NCBI GenBank assembly: GCA_900617975.1
Contig: UZAE01000539.1
Location: 1 to 21,560, forward strand
DNA: 21,560 nt
Direction: 5' to 3'
Source: Rodentolepis nana
Lineage: Eukaryota > Platyhelminthes > Cestoda > Cyclophyllidea > Hymenolepididae
The translations under genes and the position numbers were made by a program. The notes beneath the pieces are model-generated. The model saw only the letters and a list, made by a program, of their open reading frames with translations, was not told the origin of the DNA and searched no databases. Below, in pieces: positions 9,001-19,245 of the stretch. Every line of letters begins with the position of its first letter. Position 1 is the first letter of the stretch.

Positions 9001-12000
9001 GTAAGGAGTGGAAATTAAATAAGCCAAGATTTCACTCTACGGAAGTCACTTCTTTTTCCTTAACGTCTTCTTTATTTGGGATATTTCTGTATTACTGTCG
9101 GGATGGTCATGTTTTTAAAAAGAATTAAAATACGGTGACTGTACCTATATAGTTATGAACAGTTAACTTGCTTTTATTAAGGTTGACCAGTCGTTAATTT
9201 ATTTAAAAATTATATTTTAGGCGTTTGCTAAATCCTAAACGCGTAAGCCCGGCCTTCTCTCGCGTCCCTTATCCCTCTGCCAAACAAATTGTTCATGAAC
9301 AACAGTATCGTAGGCACTCGAATGGTATAGCGGTTGGAGATGCCTTCCCCCCTATAGCAAGTAAACGTGGCACGGGACGGGGAGGAACACGCGGTGCAGC
9401 ACGAGGGTCAGGTCGTGGACGAGGCCTTTTATCAACGGTTCCCACTCGATCGAATCAACCACTTCGAGCTCCTGGTAGACCACGTGGACGGCCACCAAAC
9501 AGTGGCGTCAAGCGTAATTCGATCACTCATCGGCAGCCACTGCCACCACCGCCACATTCCGAGAACGAAGAGGAAGAAGCAGAATTTTGTCGTGCAAAGA
9601 ATTCAATCGCCTCTTCTTCCCCACAAACTGATGTCACTGAGCCTTCCTCCACTTCCCCTTGGCGCTTTTCTCGTTCTCCAGCGGCGACTACCAACGACGT
9701 TCCTTCAAATCGTGTTCGCCGTTTCAGTGGTGTCGAGGATACTGGTGCAAATAGAAAGAGATATTTGACAAAAGACTTAACTAGATTTAGAAAATCCTCG
9801 AAGAATCTGCGGTCTCCAATGCACCATCGATCTTGTAGACGTCCACCTTTGATACATTCGCCGAATTCACCACAACTGCAGTCTCCTGAAGGTGATAATT
9901 CAGTTTTCACTGAAAAATCAACGCTAGATGTCAAGTCACCTCAATCAAAGGCGAAAAGGGTTAGAAAGTTGTCTGGACGTAATATAAATGGTCTGGATGG
10001 TTATGAGAAGAGTGGTGGTGAATTAGTTTCATCTACCAAACGTCCACGAAGACAGTCAGATTTTGGAGCCTATGACTCGCACATTGAAGAACAGAATGAT
10101 CTTTCTGGTAAAGAACAGTCGAGATCAAGCGTAAGTTACTTTATGTAGCCCCTGATTGAAGAAAATGCATTCAATTTTACTTTTCTTTCCCTTAAAGAAA
10201 TTCCGAGAGGACAGATGGCTTGCTGAAGTTATGCGTCGGATTGAACGCATGGAAAAAAAGCGCTCTAAGAGGGGTTTAGTGGAGAAGAAACCGAAGATTG
10301 AGAAGTCTGAGGAAACATCATCGATTGTTGAACCGAAATCTGAACTCCATTCTCCAAAATCTCCTGCAATTGATGGCAATGAGGCGTTGACGAAAAGAAG
10401 CGTTGACATCAAAGATGAAGAGGAAGCGGTGATGGATGGGTCTACAAAAAAGAGGAGATCTACTGTGTCAGGTGCATCAGGCGCGGGCCATTCTGGATCA
10501 GCTGCTCAACTGTCCCGTGAAGATAGGTGGATGCAAATGCAGCTTCAAAGAATTGCTGAGATGGAGTCCACAGAAACTCCTGTTGACACTCCTGCGAAAC
10601 GTCGTCGTGCCAGTAGTGGAAATAAAATATCCGGTGATAATCAGCGGTCTTCGACAAAGAAGGAATTGGGATTAGACAGTAACAATTCCCATGGAATGAG
10701 AGAAGGTGAGGAGGAATGCAGTCTGATCGTCTACAAACGTCGTGAACAAGATCCAATGGCGAAATTCAGTCGTTCGCGAACTGCTCTTCATCACAGCGAG
10801 CAGAACTATATGAATAGGTCGTACAGCCTTGTAGAAAGTTTTTTGGATGAAGATTTGCCTGCTGGAGGCGAACTCCTTGATGACCATGTTACTAACGGAG
10901 GGCAGCATGCCACTGATGGTAACTTTCTTAATGCACCACTGTCTGCTGGTTCGTCTTCCCCTCCAAAGCCTTCCAAGAAACGGTGGTTGTCACAGGTGAG
11001 TCGAAGTTTTTCATTAACGTCCCTCAAGAAATCCAAGTTAGTGAAAATGTGACTAATGGCTAAGTATTTTTGCTTAGTTTGACCTGTATTAGCTACGTCT
11101 TGCCCAGCAAAAGAATTGGTGAAGGATGAAGGTGGTCAATGAGCAGGTCTAGATTAAAAGTTGGAAGGGATTTGAATAATTGTTGTTTGTGATCCTTGTT
11201 ATGAGCCGTTTTAGTTGCTTCGGCGTTATTTAGGGCATAATAGCAACTAAAAATAAGGTTGATACAAATGCAAAAGGCAGTTAATATTAAAGTCATTAGC
11301 TCTACTGGACGAATTCAATCCTTTCCTTGTTCTTGTCGAGTTGAGATCATGCATGATGAACGATTTCTCTCTAATACCGAACTACTCGGACGAATAAATT
11401 ACAAGTTGGAGGGAGGACTAGTTGTCCTACTCTTTCCTCGAGGTTGCTAATATACTAAAGAAGTACTTGTTTTACATTTACAGACTTGGAAGATTTAGTA
11501 TTCCTCTTTATCTTTGACTTTTATTATGCAGGCTTTAATGGAGGAAGATCGGCAACACCAGCAGGCCCTAACGGTTCGCACGACTCCCTCTCCTGAGGAA
11601 TCTCTCACACCGCCTGATTCTTCCATCAGCATGACTAATTCTCAAAATCAGCGGGCTCTGAACCCCAAGAAACGCATAATCTCTCAACTGGAGGAGGCTA
11701 TGGCCAGTCAACAAATTTATTCTCCACCGAATTCGGAACATGTCTCTCCATCTTCTGATGCTCTTGCAACGTCTTCTGTAGGTCGTTTGTTCGCATCCTG
11801 ACCTTGTCTAGCTACTCATCATAAATTATAAGCAATTCAATCAATATTTATATCTTTAACGTCTAAAATCATGCTAAACTGTATCAATAGTTAAAGAAAT
11901 TCGAAATATGTGTCACAGTAAACTAATTTCTCAAATCCTTATGGATGCACCTCCATCTTAAATTAGCTCGGTAATTACAAATAGCCCATTCAGTTGACGA

Positions 12001-13859
12001 AAACTCATCATTTAAGCCCTATTGATGATATGAATTGAGAACAGTTAGTAGGTCACCGGTAGTTCCTGTGTCCTTTCTGTCTTTTATTCAAGTAGATTAT
12101 CCGAGGCTCTTATCAATTTTTGAGACGGCGTCAGATCCATTAATAGTTCTTTCATTGTTCTTTTGAGGACATCTTGGTGCATTGCGGTCGATGGTGTATA
12201 ATAGTAATTTTTAGATTGACTAGTCACGCTAGTGTTTGTTTCGTTACCAAACTCTTCTTTATAGTGTATGAACTTCCGCCTAGCAGCACTAGCTTCATCC
12301 TCCCAATAGGCTTACTTTATCTCACCTTTATATAGAAACTTCCACCGAAGAAACGTCAATCTGAAGAGGAGTCATCAGAAGCATCCAAGGTCGAAACTGA
12401 GTGTCGCCCTGCGGAGAGTCCTCCAAAAGTCAAACCCAAACAGGAAAAAGTCCGGATGTCTCTCTCTGAGTATCGTCGTCGTAGGGGTCTTAGCACAGCT
12501 TCCATGGAGTCAGGAGCAGCAAACAAGATATCCCCACCTCAGCAACAATCCACAGAACCAGTAGCAGTACCTCCACTTCCTGTGCCAAGTACTCCTCCTG
12601 GTTCTCCTCAGATCGATTTGAAACGTCTCCCAACTGTGAGTGCGTTGGGTCCTCTCACCGAGGGTCCCAGAACGCCTAGTGAGCCCCCCAGTGAAGATGA
12701 GGCTGACCGCAAGTCTCAGCATCCTTTATCGGCTCCTGCGTCTTTACCGTCTCCGCCTCGTTCTGGAAATAGGAGGGAAAGTGCTTCTGCTGAACGTTTT
12801 GACACCTTCTCTATCCCTTCTCCCTCAAACTCCCATATTCGGGTGTGTTTAAAATCCTGTCTTATACTTAGTGGTTTATTAAATTTTTAATTTTATTACG
12901 ATTAAGTGAAATATCAGAAACCGTGAGAAGAAAATAGAAGCTAAGTTGGTGGGTTTCTTTGATAAAAATGAAATTTCTATAATCATTTGAAGATGATTAC
13001 AGCTCATGTTCAATGTCGTTTTTGACTTACCATGATCTGCAGTACTTTAGGTCATTTTAGATCCATACTAGGAAACTATACTGACCAATTAAACTCTTGA
13101 GTGAATTTTTCACCTTTGAGGTCGCTCCAACTGTTTTATTACGATCACAGCACTCAAATTGTGAAAAGTTAGGTTCGAACTAAGAGATGTTAATTGTGTA
13201 TGCTTTGAGGTTAAGAAAAGGCTATGGTCATTGAAGCATGGTAGTATATTCTTGACCATTATTCCGTAATTGTATGTTTGTAGACATCACTTCCTAACCG
13301 CCCGCCTTTGGATGGTTGTGACAGACACCTCTCTGGACATGCTCAACGCAGAGCTTCTCCTCCACCACCACCAGCGTTAGTGTCCGAATCTGATACCACA
13401 ACACCCACAGCCTCCCCCCCAAATGCTCCACCCCTTATTGAGCACCTCCTTCGACGCGATCGCGAGATCATCCAGTGGCAAATGGAGCGTCAAAAGCACT
13501 CTTACTGTATCACTTCCGCGTCCCAAATCCACCATTGTAGATCATCATCAGGCCATCGTGATTGTCATCACCACGAGAGAAGTGGTAGCTATCATAGCTA
13601 CCAACATCACCGTTATTCACCATCGTCAAGATCTCATCATCATCAGTCATCTTTACCTCCTACTCAATTAGATTCGAATTCGTCTCCCGGAGCTGATGGT
13701 AATAGTAACAATAATAGCGTGGCATCTGCCTCTGCATTTAATCATCACCATCCTCGTCATGATATGGAGGGCATCCGAGAGTCACTGATGCAAACGCGAG
13801 AGCATCTACAAGCTCGGTTGAGCGATCTCCAAAAAGCTGCCGCAGGCGGGAGTGGCTGA
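5905..13859 (+). CDS. KMT2E/SETD5: KMT2E (MLL5)/SETD5/UpSET-family PHD-SET chromatin protein, 11 coding exons, complete
   Basis: Spliced CDS: 5905-6095, 6130-6205, 6246-6751, 6828-7791, 7857-8081, 8210-8637, 9221-10130, 10198-10995, 11532-11777, 12336-12842, 13284-13859. These sum to 5427 nt (1808 aa); every intron is GT-AG and every phase joins. Human KMT2E is about 1858 aa. Domains: DHNY motif (90-93), PHD (about 238-286), SET (about 568-702), post-SET Cys (703-718), Gly/acidic tract (748-780), RG-rich region and AT-hook (846-889), REDRW modules (1102-1122, 1206-1224), KKRWLSQAL (1360-1368), SLSEYR (1490-1495), terminal helix (about 1776-1803). Known for the family: a nuclear H3K4me3 reader and scaffold for HDAC and HCF-1 assemblies with weak or no methyltransferase activity. 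The PHD favours KMT2E over SETD5, but invertebrates probably carry one pre-duplication gene. The family assignment is firm; exact ends of exons 1 and 9 are less so. Confidence 0.93.
6130..6205 (+). CDS. KMT2E/SETD5: Coding exon 2 (residues 64-89), leads into the GLPY-DHNY motif
   Basis: A 76-nt micro-exon between introns of 34 nt (6096-6129) and 40 nt (6206-6245). It is too short to stand out as an ORF and was found by joining phases. It ends in GLPYN, and with DHNY at the start of exon 3 this reproduces human KMT2E GLPYADHNYG (recalled from memory), which confirms the exon and both splice sites. Confidence 0.88.
6246..6751 (+). CDS. KMT2E/SETD5: Coding exon 3: DHNY motif and first half of the PHD finger
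   Basis: Residues 90-257 plus 2 nt. It starts with DHNY (90-93), which fits the HCF-1 binding consensus [DE]HxY. A Ser/Thr-rich linker follows, then the first four PHD zinc ligands: CxC at 240/242 and CxxC at 254/257, with the acidic DD at 247-248. The donor CAA|GTAAGT at 6752 splits a Lys codon inside the PHD finger. Confidence 0.93.
6828..7791 (+). CDS. KMT2E/SETD5: Coding exon 4: second half of the PHD finger, linker, start of SET
   Basis: Residues 258-579. It completes the PHD with H262, C265, C280 and C283 (IFQHAECM ... YLCELCQPR), so all eight ligands of a C4HC3 finger are present. The CELCQPR end matches human CERCQPR. A Ser/Thr/Asn-rich disordered linker of about 280 residues follows, longer than in human KMT2E. 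The exon ends in ESGRK, the first strand of the SET domain. The 76-nt upstream intron (6752-6827) ends TTTTTGTCCAG. Confidence 0.92.
7857..8081 (+). CDS. KMT2E/SETD5: Coding exon 5: SET domain core
   Basis: Residues 580-654. It contains GLVATESI, PIIEYKG (593-598), YPFVLFY-like PFVLFYKQLD, CLDASNYG and NEARFIRRSCIPNCE (640-654). The last block is the SET pseudoknot motif in the variant form of KMT2E/SETD5 (RFIRRSC, where active SET enzymes usually have RFxNHSC). The 65-nt upstream intron (7792-7856) joins ESGRK to GLVA. Confidence 0.95.
8210..8637 (+). CDS. KMT2E/SETD5: Coding exon 6: SET C-terminus, post-SET cysteines, Gly/acidic tract
   Basis: Residues 655-796 plus 2 nt. VRLTFPP continues the SET fold and GFDFDY (695-700) carries the SET-end tyrosine. 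Cysteines at 703, 709, 711 and 718 (CACGRGPSLC) correspond to the human CAC...C post-SET cluster. A Gly-7 run (751-757) encoded by GGTGGC repeats then leads into an Asp/Glu-rich stretch, probably disordered. The donor is CAA|GTGAGT at 8638. Confidence 0.93.
8492..8518 (+). repeat. Coding GGTGGC repeat (Gly tract)
   Basis: An in-frame GGTGGC minisatellite within exon 6 encodes the seven-glycine run after the SET domain. It keeps frame in six-base steps and may vary in length between individuals. Confidence 0.8.
9221..10130 (+). CDS. KMT2E/SETD5: Coding exon 7: RG-rich region and AT-hook
   Basis: Residues 797-1100, after a 583-nt intron (8638-9220). An RG/GR-rich stretch lies at about 846-865. 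PGRPRGRPP (881-889, bases 9471-9497) is a textbook AT-hook, a minor-groove AT-binding motif. Several basic clusters (for example KRVRKL and KRPRR) are candidate nuclear localisation signals. The rest is Ser/Pro-rich and disordered. An AT-hook is not a feature I recall from human KMT2E. Confidence 0.9.
10198..10995 (+). CDS. KMT2E/SETD5: Coding exon 8: two REDRW helical modules and KKRWLSQ
   Basis: Residues 1101-1366. FREDRWLAEVMRRIERMEKK (from 1102) and SREDRWMQMQLQRIAEMES (from 1206) are similar amphipathic charged helices that resemble the single human KMT2E/SETD5 element TREERKMEAILQAF. Each is followed by basic clusters. The exon ends KKRWLSQ, and its conserved continuation is on exon 9. 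If the intron is retained, the frame runs on to a stop at 11050-11052. Confidence 0.9.
11532..11777 (+). CDS. KMT2E/SETD5: Coding exon 9: KKRWLSQ-ALMEED junction and KKRIISQL motif
   Basis: Residues 1367-1448. ALMEED completes KKRWLSQALMEED, matching human KKRWLKQALEEE. TPSPEESLTPPD and KKRIISQLEEAM (1412-1423) follow and resemble human KKRRFYQLLDSV. The acceptor is TTATGCAG at 11531. The donor TCT|GTAGGT at 11778 is a weak match to consensus but is the site that keeps phase 0 with exon 10. Confidence 0.83.
12336..12842 (+). CDS. KMT2E/SETD5: Coding exon 10: SLSEYR motif and Pro/Ser-rich region
   Basis: Residues 1449-1617, after a 558-nt intron (11778-12335). EKVRMSLSEYRRRR (M1489) corresponds to human KKKVSLLEYRKRQ, a short motif shared by KMT2E and SETD5. 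The rest is Pro/Ser-rich with many SP/TP sites. The reading frame is open from the acceptor at 12335, so the exon starts before the visible ATG at 12456. The donor is CGG|GTGTGT at 12843. Confidence 0.86.
13284..13859 (+). CDS. KMT2E/SETD5: Coding exon 11: C-terminal Pro/His-rich tail and terminal helix
   Basis: Residues 1618-1808 and stop TGA at 13857-13859, after a 441-nt intron (12843-13283). It holds SPPPPP (1642-1647), a charged helix LIEHLLRRDREIIQWQMERQ (about 1668-1687), a His/Ser-rich stretch (about 1700-1738) and a final predicted amphipathic helix (about 1776-1803) before AAAGGSG. The human protein also has a Pro/His-rich C-terminus, so the composition is conserved though the sequence is not. 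Confidence 0.87.
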   Translation, partial: TSLPNRPPLDGCDRHLSGHAQRRASPPPPPALVSESDTTTPTASPPNAPPLIEHLLRRDREIIQWQMERQKHSYCITSASQIHHCRSSSGHRDCHHHERSGSYHSYQHHRYSPSSRSHHHQSSLPPTQLDSNSSPGADGNSNNNSVASASAFNHHHPRHDMEGIRESLMQTREHLQARLSDLQKAAAGGSG

Positions 13860-14800
13860 ATTGCAGTGAGTAGTGTATTTTGAGTATTGGTGCGACTAAA
13901 CTATCAATGTTATAACCTAGCAATCCTCAGGTATGGAAGGATTATGTCAATCCACTTGCATACGTAGTTAAGTTCCAATTTTTAGCACTTACCGTTACAG
14001 CAATTATAGGACAAAGTACGCCATCTGTGATCATTTTTGTAGCCGTCTAACTTGAAGATCATACGCGTTGGGTTTTGTATGGGATTAAAAACTGCTTTAC
14101 CACGAATGCTTTTCCCTTTTTAGGCTTATGTATAGAGTAGTCAAAAGTTGAGCGAACGGGCCTTCACTTCATACGGCATTTTTTCTCGAAACACGAGTTC
14201 CAATCCGTCACCAAATTGTACCTCCGCCCTTTACATAGTTCTCGTCCGCGAGTCCATTTTAACACCTCCACACAACTCCTTTGTACAGTGAGAAACAGCA
14301 ATTGCCCTCTTTTTATAATGGCGAGACAATGATACAAAATAACACTACTTTACCATCTTTCCATGCATTATAATAACTACTAATATCCCTATAATACTAC
14401 TTTATAAAGAGGTGAAGCTGCGAGTCTACTTTTATACCTCCTCACTCACACTAGTCCTGTTTCCCCATTGGTTGTACATAATAAGTTGGGGAGGAAGTGC
14501 ATCCCATCCCTTTCTTCCCCACCCCCTCCCGTAGTGCTCCCTTTGTCGCGCACTTTTTCTGTGTATAATTTCATTTCCATTGTTCCTTCTCATCCTGTTA
14601 TTACTGTTTCGCCTTCCCTACTGCTTTTGAGCACTTATTGTACACACATCTCTCCTCTATTTAATCAGTATCCTCTCTCCGTTCCTCCTTTTCTTTCTGT
14701 ACACAACCCCTCCACATTTATTACGCGTACGTGAGTGCAGCATCAATTGTTTTATCAAGAAAAGTTTGTCCTTACTCCTGTTTTTCTTTTGTTTTAACGC
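13860..14800 (+). other. 3' UTR and downstream region of the PHD-SET gene
   Basis: No coding signal. A pyrimidine-rich segment (about 14440-14740, many CCTCC/CTTTC words) contains an 88-codon open frame that reflects composition. The 3' end of the transcript lies somewhere here. Confidence 0.45.
14084..14089 (+). terminator. Candidate polyadenylation signal ATTAAA
   Basis: ATTAAA lies 225 nt after the stop codon. No AATAAA occurs in the first several hundred bases downstream. If the true 3' end is elsewhere, the pyrimidine-rich stretch at 14440-14740 may be 3' UTR. Weak evidence. Confidence 0.2.
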
Positions 14801-15852
14801 ACAAGGCCTTATCGAGGGAATATGATGAGAATTGCTAATAATGCAATTAATGGTGAAATTGCAGTGATATTCTCTTCATGAATAAGTGCCTAGAAGTTTC
14901 TGGTCTGACGATTTGATATCTAGGTCAGGTTGGTTCAGTGGAGAAATTAGCTTAAATTAATCTAGGAGAAATGGGCTTTGTTTTAAGGCCTATGAGCAAT
15001 ATTTCTACTCCAATGGTTACAACTAAGTGTTAATGTGTATGCGTGCGAGGATTGATAGAGGATATTCCAAGATGTGCCTTCTATTCTTTGATTAGTATTA
15101 GTGAAAATTCAAAAAGTACAAACCATTGGAATGCTGGATAAAAACAGTAATCAAAGTTGACATAAAAAGAGCATAGATTCATCAGGTTGTTCACCTTTAA
15201 TTACATGGTTCTTTGCGTCATATCTGAAGTTCACTGTATGATATCCGACCCCTTAAGCTAGTTTAAGTTCACATTGCTCAGAGCTTATTGGTTAGCAATT
15301 TGAGTGAATCACACATATGTAACTTATAATAGTGAAAAGCGTAGCTGATACACAAAGTTTTGCACCATAGCCAACTTCACTATCCTTCGATAAATCTTGC
15401 AATGCAATTGAACCTTCTAAAGATTGACAAGTAGAGGAAAGCTTGCTTCAAACGTCAGTGGCGCTGTAGACAACGTGCACATCAACCAAGACAATTGCCA
15501 CAATAACTGGTGTGAGTGATCAGCCATCTTAGTTAATTCTGGCCGATATGGGAGGTGATGGAATGGCAGTTTTTGTAAGAATGGTTCCAGGATGCTTTTA
15601 TCCACATCCAATGGGGACACTTCTAATGGGCTTGAGAGTACTTTGATGTCAAATATTAGGGAACAGGATATTTATTTTTTCATCATAGGGAGATTGGTAA
15701 ATATCTGTTCAAGTTTGCAGTTCTTAAATTAATTTTAAAAACCCAATCATGATTCTTACCGTTGTTCGCTTGATGAGCCCTACAGTGAACCCAAATGAAG
15801 CAGGTAGGTAATCAATAAACAGCATCAACCACATTAGAGTATCAATCTGGAT
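14801..15852. other. Noncoding stretch with one unexplained minus-strand open frame
   Basis: A minus-strand frame (15417 to about 15674) reads without a stop for roughly 85 codons, in a sequence of mixed, protein-like composition. It has no clean start and I saw no good splice acceptor for it. The rest shows nothing recognisable. Confidence 0.4.
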
Positions 15853-16088
15853 TATTTATAGTCACCATTGTCCCTTTAGTTGACTTAGGGGTTCACAGGA
15901 GGGGGAAGAGACAGAGTCATAAAAGGTCTAGGAGGGGTGGGGGGGGGACAGAAGAGTAATTCACGGATGTTAGAGGGGTAGACGTGGTAGTGTGATTTCA
16001 GAAGTTAACTGTCGGTTTATAGGCTTTTTGCCGTATGAGTATACGTTGCACAGGGTGTACCACGTAAATGAAAGTCTTTCGCGCACTC
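15853..16088 (-). repeat. SINE-like repeat, copy 3 (diverged long form)
   Basis: It carries the same ordered blocks as copy 1: TCCCTTTAGTTGACTT at 15871-15886, a G-run and GGACAGAAGAGT, then GAAGTTAACTGTCGG (16001-16015), GCCGTATGAGTATACGTTGC and a degraded end TTTCGCGCACTC. The inverted arms are imperfect here (AGTTGACTTA/GAAGTTAACT). The left end is short and the flanking duplication is not convincing. It appears to be the oldest copy. Confidence 0.72.
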
Positions 16089-19000
16089 AAAATTTGGTTT
16101 ACAATAATGACTGTGTACACTATACCATATAGCCTCAAAATGCAGCTTTTCTTCAGTTCATAATATGCACACGACTGGATATCTCATCCATTCATGCTTT
16201 TTTCAATCGCAGCAAGTTACAAAGACCAATTCTATATGAACTTTGGTCAGTCACGTGAGTTTTTATGGGATGGCAGCTCAGCCTTTTTAAACGCACTTTA
16301 AAATGAAAATCAATAAAAACAATTACTTGAATTTGGCGCAGAATGAGGAGTGTAATGGTAGAACGCATCTCCTTCATCAGGGTTTTATCAAATTTACTGA
16401 GTTAAAGTGCACTTAAATATCGGAGATCAATAACAGCTCTTCATCTCCCAAAGGCGATTAAAATCAGACTAGCAACAACATAATTTTTCGCAATCAATTC
16501 TGAAATTAAGTTAATTCTCTACTGGGATAATGGTCAAGAGTGTAGTCTCCACCGCCTTTTACTTTTATTTGAAATACCTTCATTTCGGTTGAGATTCTTG
16601 ATCAGCGAATTTCACTCGCTCATTTCTTTATAATTCAATTTTACACCTGTAAAACGACAACGAAACCTCGGTTACAGAACAGGAGGCACAGATGTTTACT
16701 CTCACGTCCACATAGTATCGTTCGCTTTTTTTGCTAGTGTGCTACCGCTCCCACACTTTCAATGATTGTGTTCGCTTAATCTTGCTTTACTCGGGCCTTA
16801 ATCCTTTGGCTAACTGTACTTTGGTTTCCCTCTCATGGCCTTTAGTCCTACCTCCTATGTGTTGGGTACGAAGTGTCTTCGTATTATTGAGGCTTATCGA
16901 TCAAAAGACAACTGAACGGCTAGACGTTATTTGCGTCACAAGTAACTTCCATGATGTCCGAGTCGATGCACGAAGCAAATAAATAAGGTTGATGATCGAC
17001 TTGGAGAAAGTAACGTCCCCTGCGATCTGACTTTTGTGCTACCTAGAAACTAAAAGCATTTTCAGCTCGTTCACATCAATAGGTTCTGTCCAAGTGTGGT
17101 GAGAAGTATTTGTGAATTTCACTCTCCCCAATGTCAACTTAAATCAGAAACTAATAAGGAGATCCACCTCACAGTGATTTCACTTCTCTCTTTCTTCCAC
17201 TCGGATATAAAAATTCGCATTTTTCGATCAAGTCTGAAGTCCTGTAACATCCGCATACTTTAGGGAAATAGCTTATCAGGTACCTAGTTAGTTGCTCAAT
17301 AATTCCTTAATATTGAAAATCAGTTGCCAGTTCACCCTAAAACAGCTGAGAGCCTTTATCCATCGAAGCTCCCGTGTTCTTCAGCGACGTTCCAAAGTGA
17401 AAATCAATTAACTCAAAGACGAATTAGTTTCAGCTTTGAAGGAACCCATTTGGCAATTTTCTTAGTAACATGTCTTCGAATATATTCAGGCACAGAAACA
17501 GGCACCAAGCTCATTCATTACTGAGGCCTTTTGTTTTTCGACCTGAAATGTGTAGGAAAAAACGGATTACAAGCACACAAAAGCCACACAATGTTGCTTA
17601 CCAAAAATCGAGTGTATGCACACCCCAAAGAGAAGTAACAATCGAGAGGGGGAGAGAGAGAGTTATTATTATAGAGGTAGTACGTAGATAGGCAGGTAGG
17701 TTGGCAGACAGGAATATCTGCGCGTTTAGCGCATTGCCAACCAGCTGGAAGCGGGTATTAGAGAAAGAGAGCTAGTGAGCGAAGTTGCGTAATTATCTCG
17801 CGCTGTTCCATCAATACACGCACGCACACCAACACCACCACTGCCTGACCCTAATTGGCCATATCAGGCAGCCAATCTGTTTTGTCCTCACAAACACAAT
17901 CTTACGCGTGTATCGTAGCGACACGCGCTACCCAATTCGCCCACTCACAAGCCTTTGTTACCTTCGTTTAAGAATTTGTAGCCTACAGTTGGTTCCAACA
18001 TAGATTTTCTCCCCACTGATCCGTCCTATGCCTTATTCGTTCTCTTCACAGCTTACGTTATTTTCTATTTTGTTTAAAGCTCTTTAAATCCCATATTTTC
18101 CATTTTACTCCGTTTTAAGATAGTTCATTTCTCACCTTGTGCGCTCATTAATCTGCAAGTTCGCCTAAGCAAAAGCAAATAATTCACTTTGTTATCGATT
18201 TTCCTCTTGTTCACTCAGTAATCTGTTAAGTTAACTTCTTGAATATGCATATCTCAGCGTGTGTAAAAAAAGCCTATATTTATGTCATCTGTTGTTTATG
18301 CAATTCTTAAAAGTCGAGGCATGAGTGGGGGGGGGGTCAGAAGGTGAATATCATAACAACACTAATCGACCAGTTTCATGTGATATTTTCTTATCCAATA
18401 GCCAAATTTGATTGGTAGAAAGGAAGAAATAAACCTTTCAAGTTGAGGCTCTTTAGAAGTCATAAAATCAGAAGTGATTCATCAAGCGGATTTCCATTCT
18501 AATGGGAGAATTAAAACATTCAGTCAATCTTTATGTGATTTTACGCATTAGGCGTCTGCACATGTGAGCTTGTTTGCAAATAAAGAAACAATTGGGTTGA
18601 ATGCAATTTTTCACATAGTAATCACACTGTTGATATCGGTTTCAAAGCCAATAAAAGCAAGTAGAAAAATTTTGGCAAGAAGCATCGTATTTTCTGGGTG
18701 TCTTAATAATAGGGTTTTAGGAAAATTGGAGAAATGAATAACAACTTCAAATACCACTGATGTGTTTTCTTTCTGTAAAATAGCCTTGTTTTGGGACACT
18801 CGCTCGGAGGGCTGAAAGTTCCCGGGCATGAGATCACAATATAATCACACGATCTTTGTATCCGGTTTAGTTATATTGATAGAGGAGTATATGCACGGTT
18901 ATTATGCGTTCTTAACTTTTAGAAGAAAATTAAATGGCAGTGTTTAAACTTCCTGCAAATAAGAAGGCTTGACAAGAATTTGTTCAGTGATTCAGATGCC

Positions 19001-19228
19001 GAAAATGGGATTGGAAATTCAAGAGGCAAATTAACAAATTATCAGATATTTGACAACCAAAATTCGAAAATTAAATGAAAGGAGACTCCTGGTTACCTGG
19101 CCTTTATTTCCAAAATCTCACCAATTCCATGAACTTTCTGTCTTCCTTTTCTTCTACCGCATTACTATTAATTGATTGTAAATATCTACTCTCCTCTGGG
19201 TTATGCTATCACTTAATATGCCAATGAT
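16089..19228. other. Intergenic stretch without a supported gene
   Basis: Open frames of 60-83 codons (16731, 17324, 17470, 17785, 18611 minus) overlap in several frames and lack motifs. A G-rich patch at 18309-18345 weakly resembles the core of the SINE-like repeat. GA- and GGTA-rich simple sequence lies at 17644-17712. Confidence 0.5.
17644..17662. repeat. GA-rich simple repeat
   Basis: GAGAGGGGGAGAGAGAGAG, followed downstream by imperfect GGTA/GGCA tetranucleotides to about 17712. Noncoding. Confidence 0.7.
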
Positions 19229-19245
19229 AATATTTACTAAAAAGT

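Noticed and set aside
9527..9934. 135-codon minus-strand and 133-codon plus-strand frames in exon 7
   Set aside because: Out-of-frame shadows of the AT-hook exon, with low-complexity composition.
14166..14180. TCATACGGCA shared with the 5' half of the SINE-like repeat
   Set aside because: A 10-nt match with no flanking similarity; probably chance.
18309..18345. G-rich patch resembling the core of the SINE-like repeat (AAAGTCGAGG...G-run...TCAGAAG)
   Set aside because: Similarity covers only about 35 nt and depends on a G run; neither end of the repeat is present.
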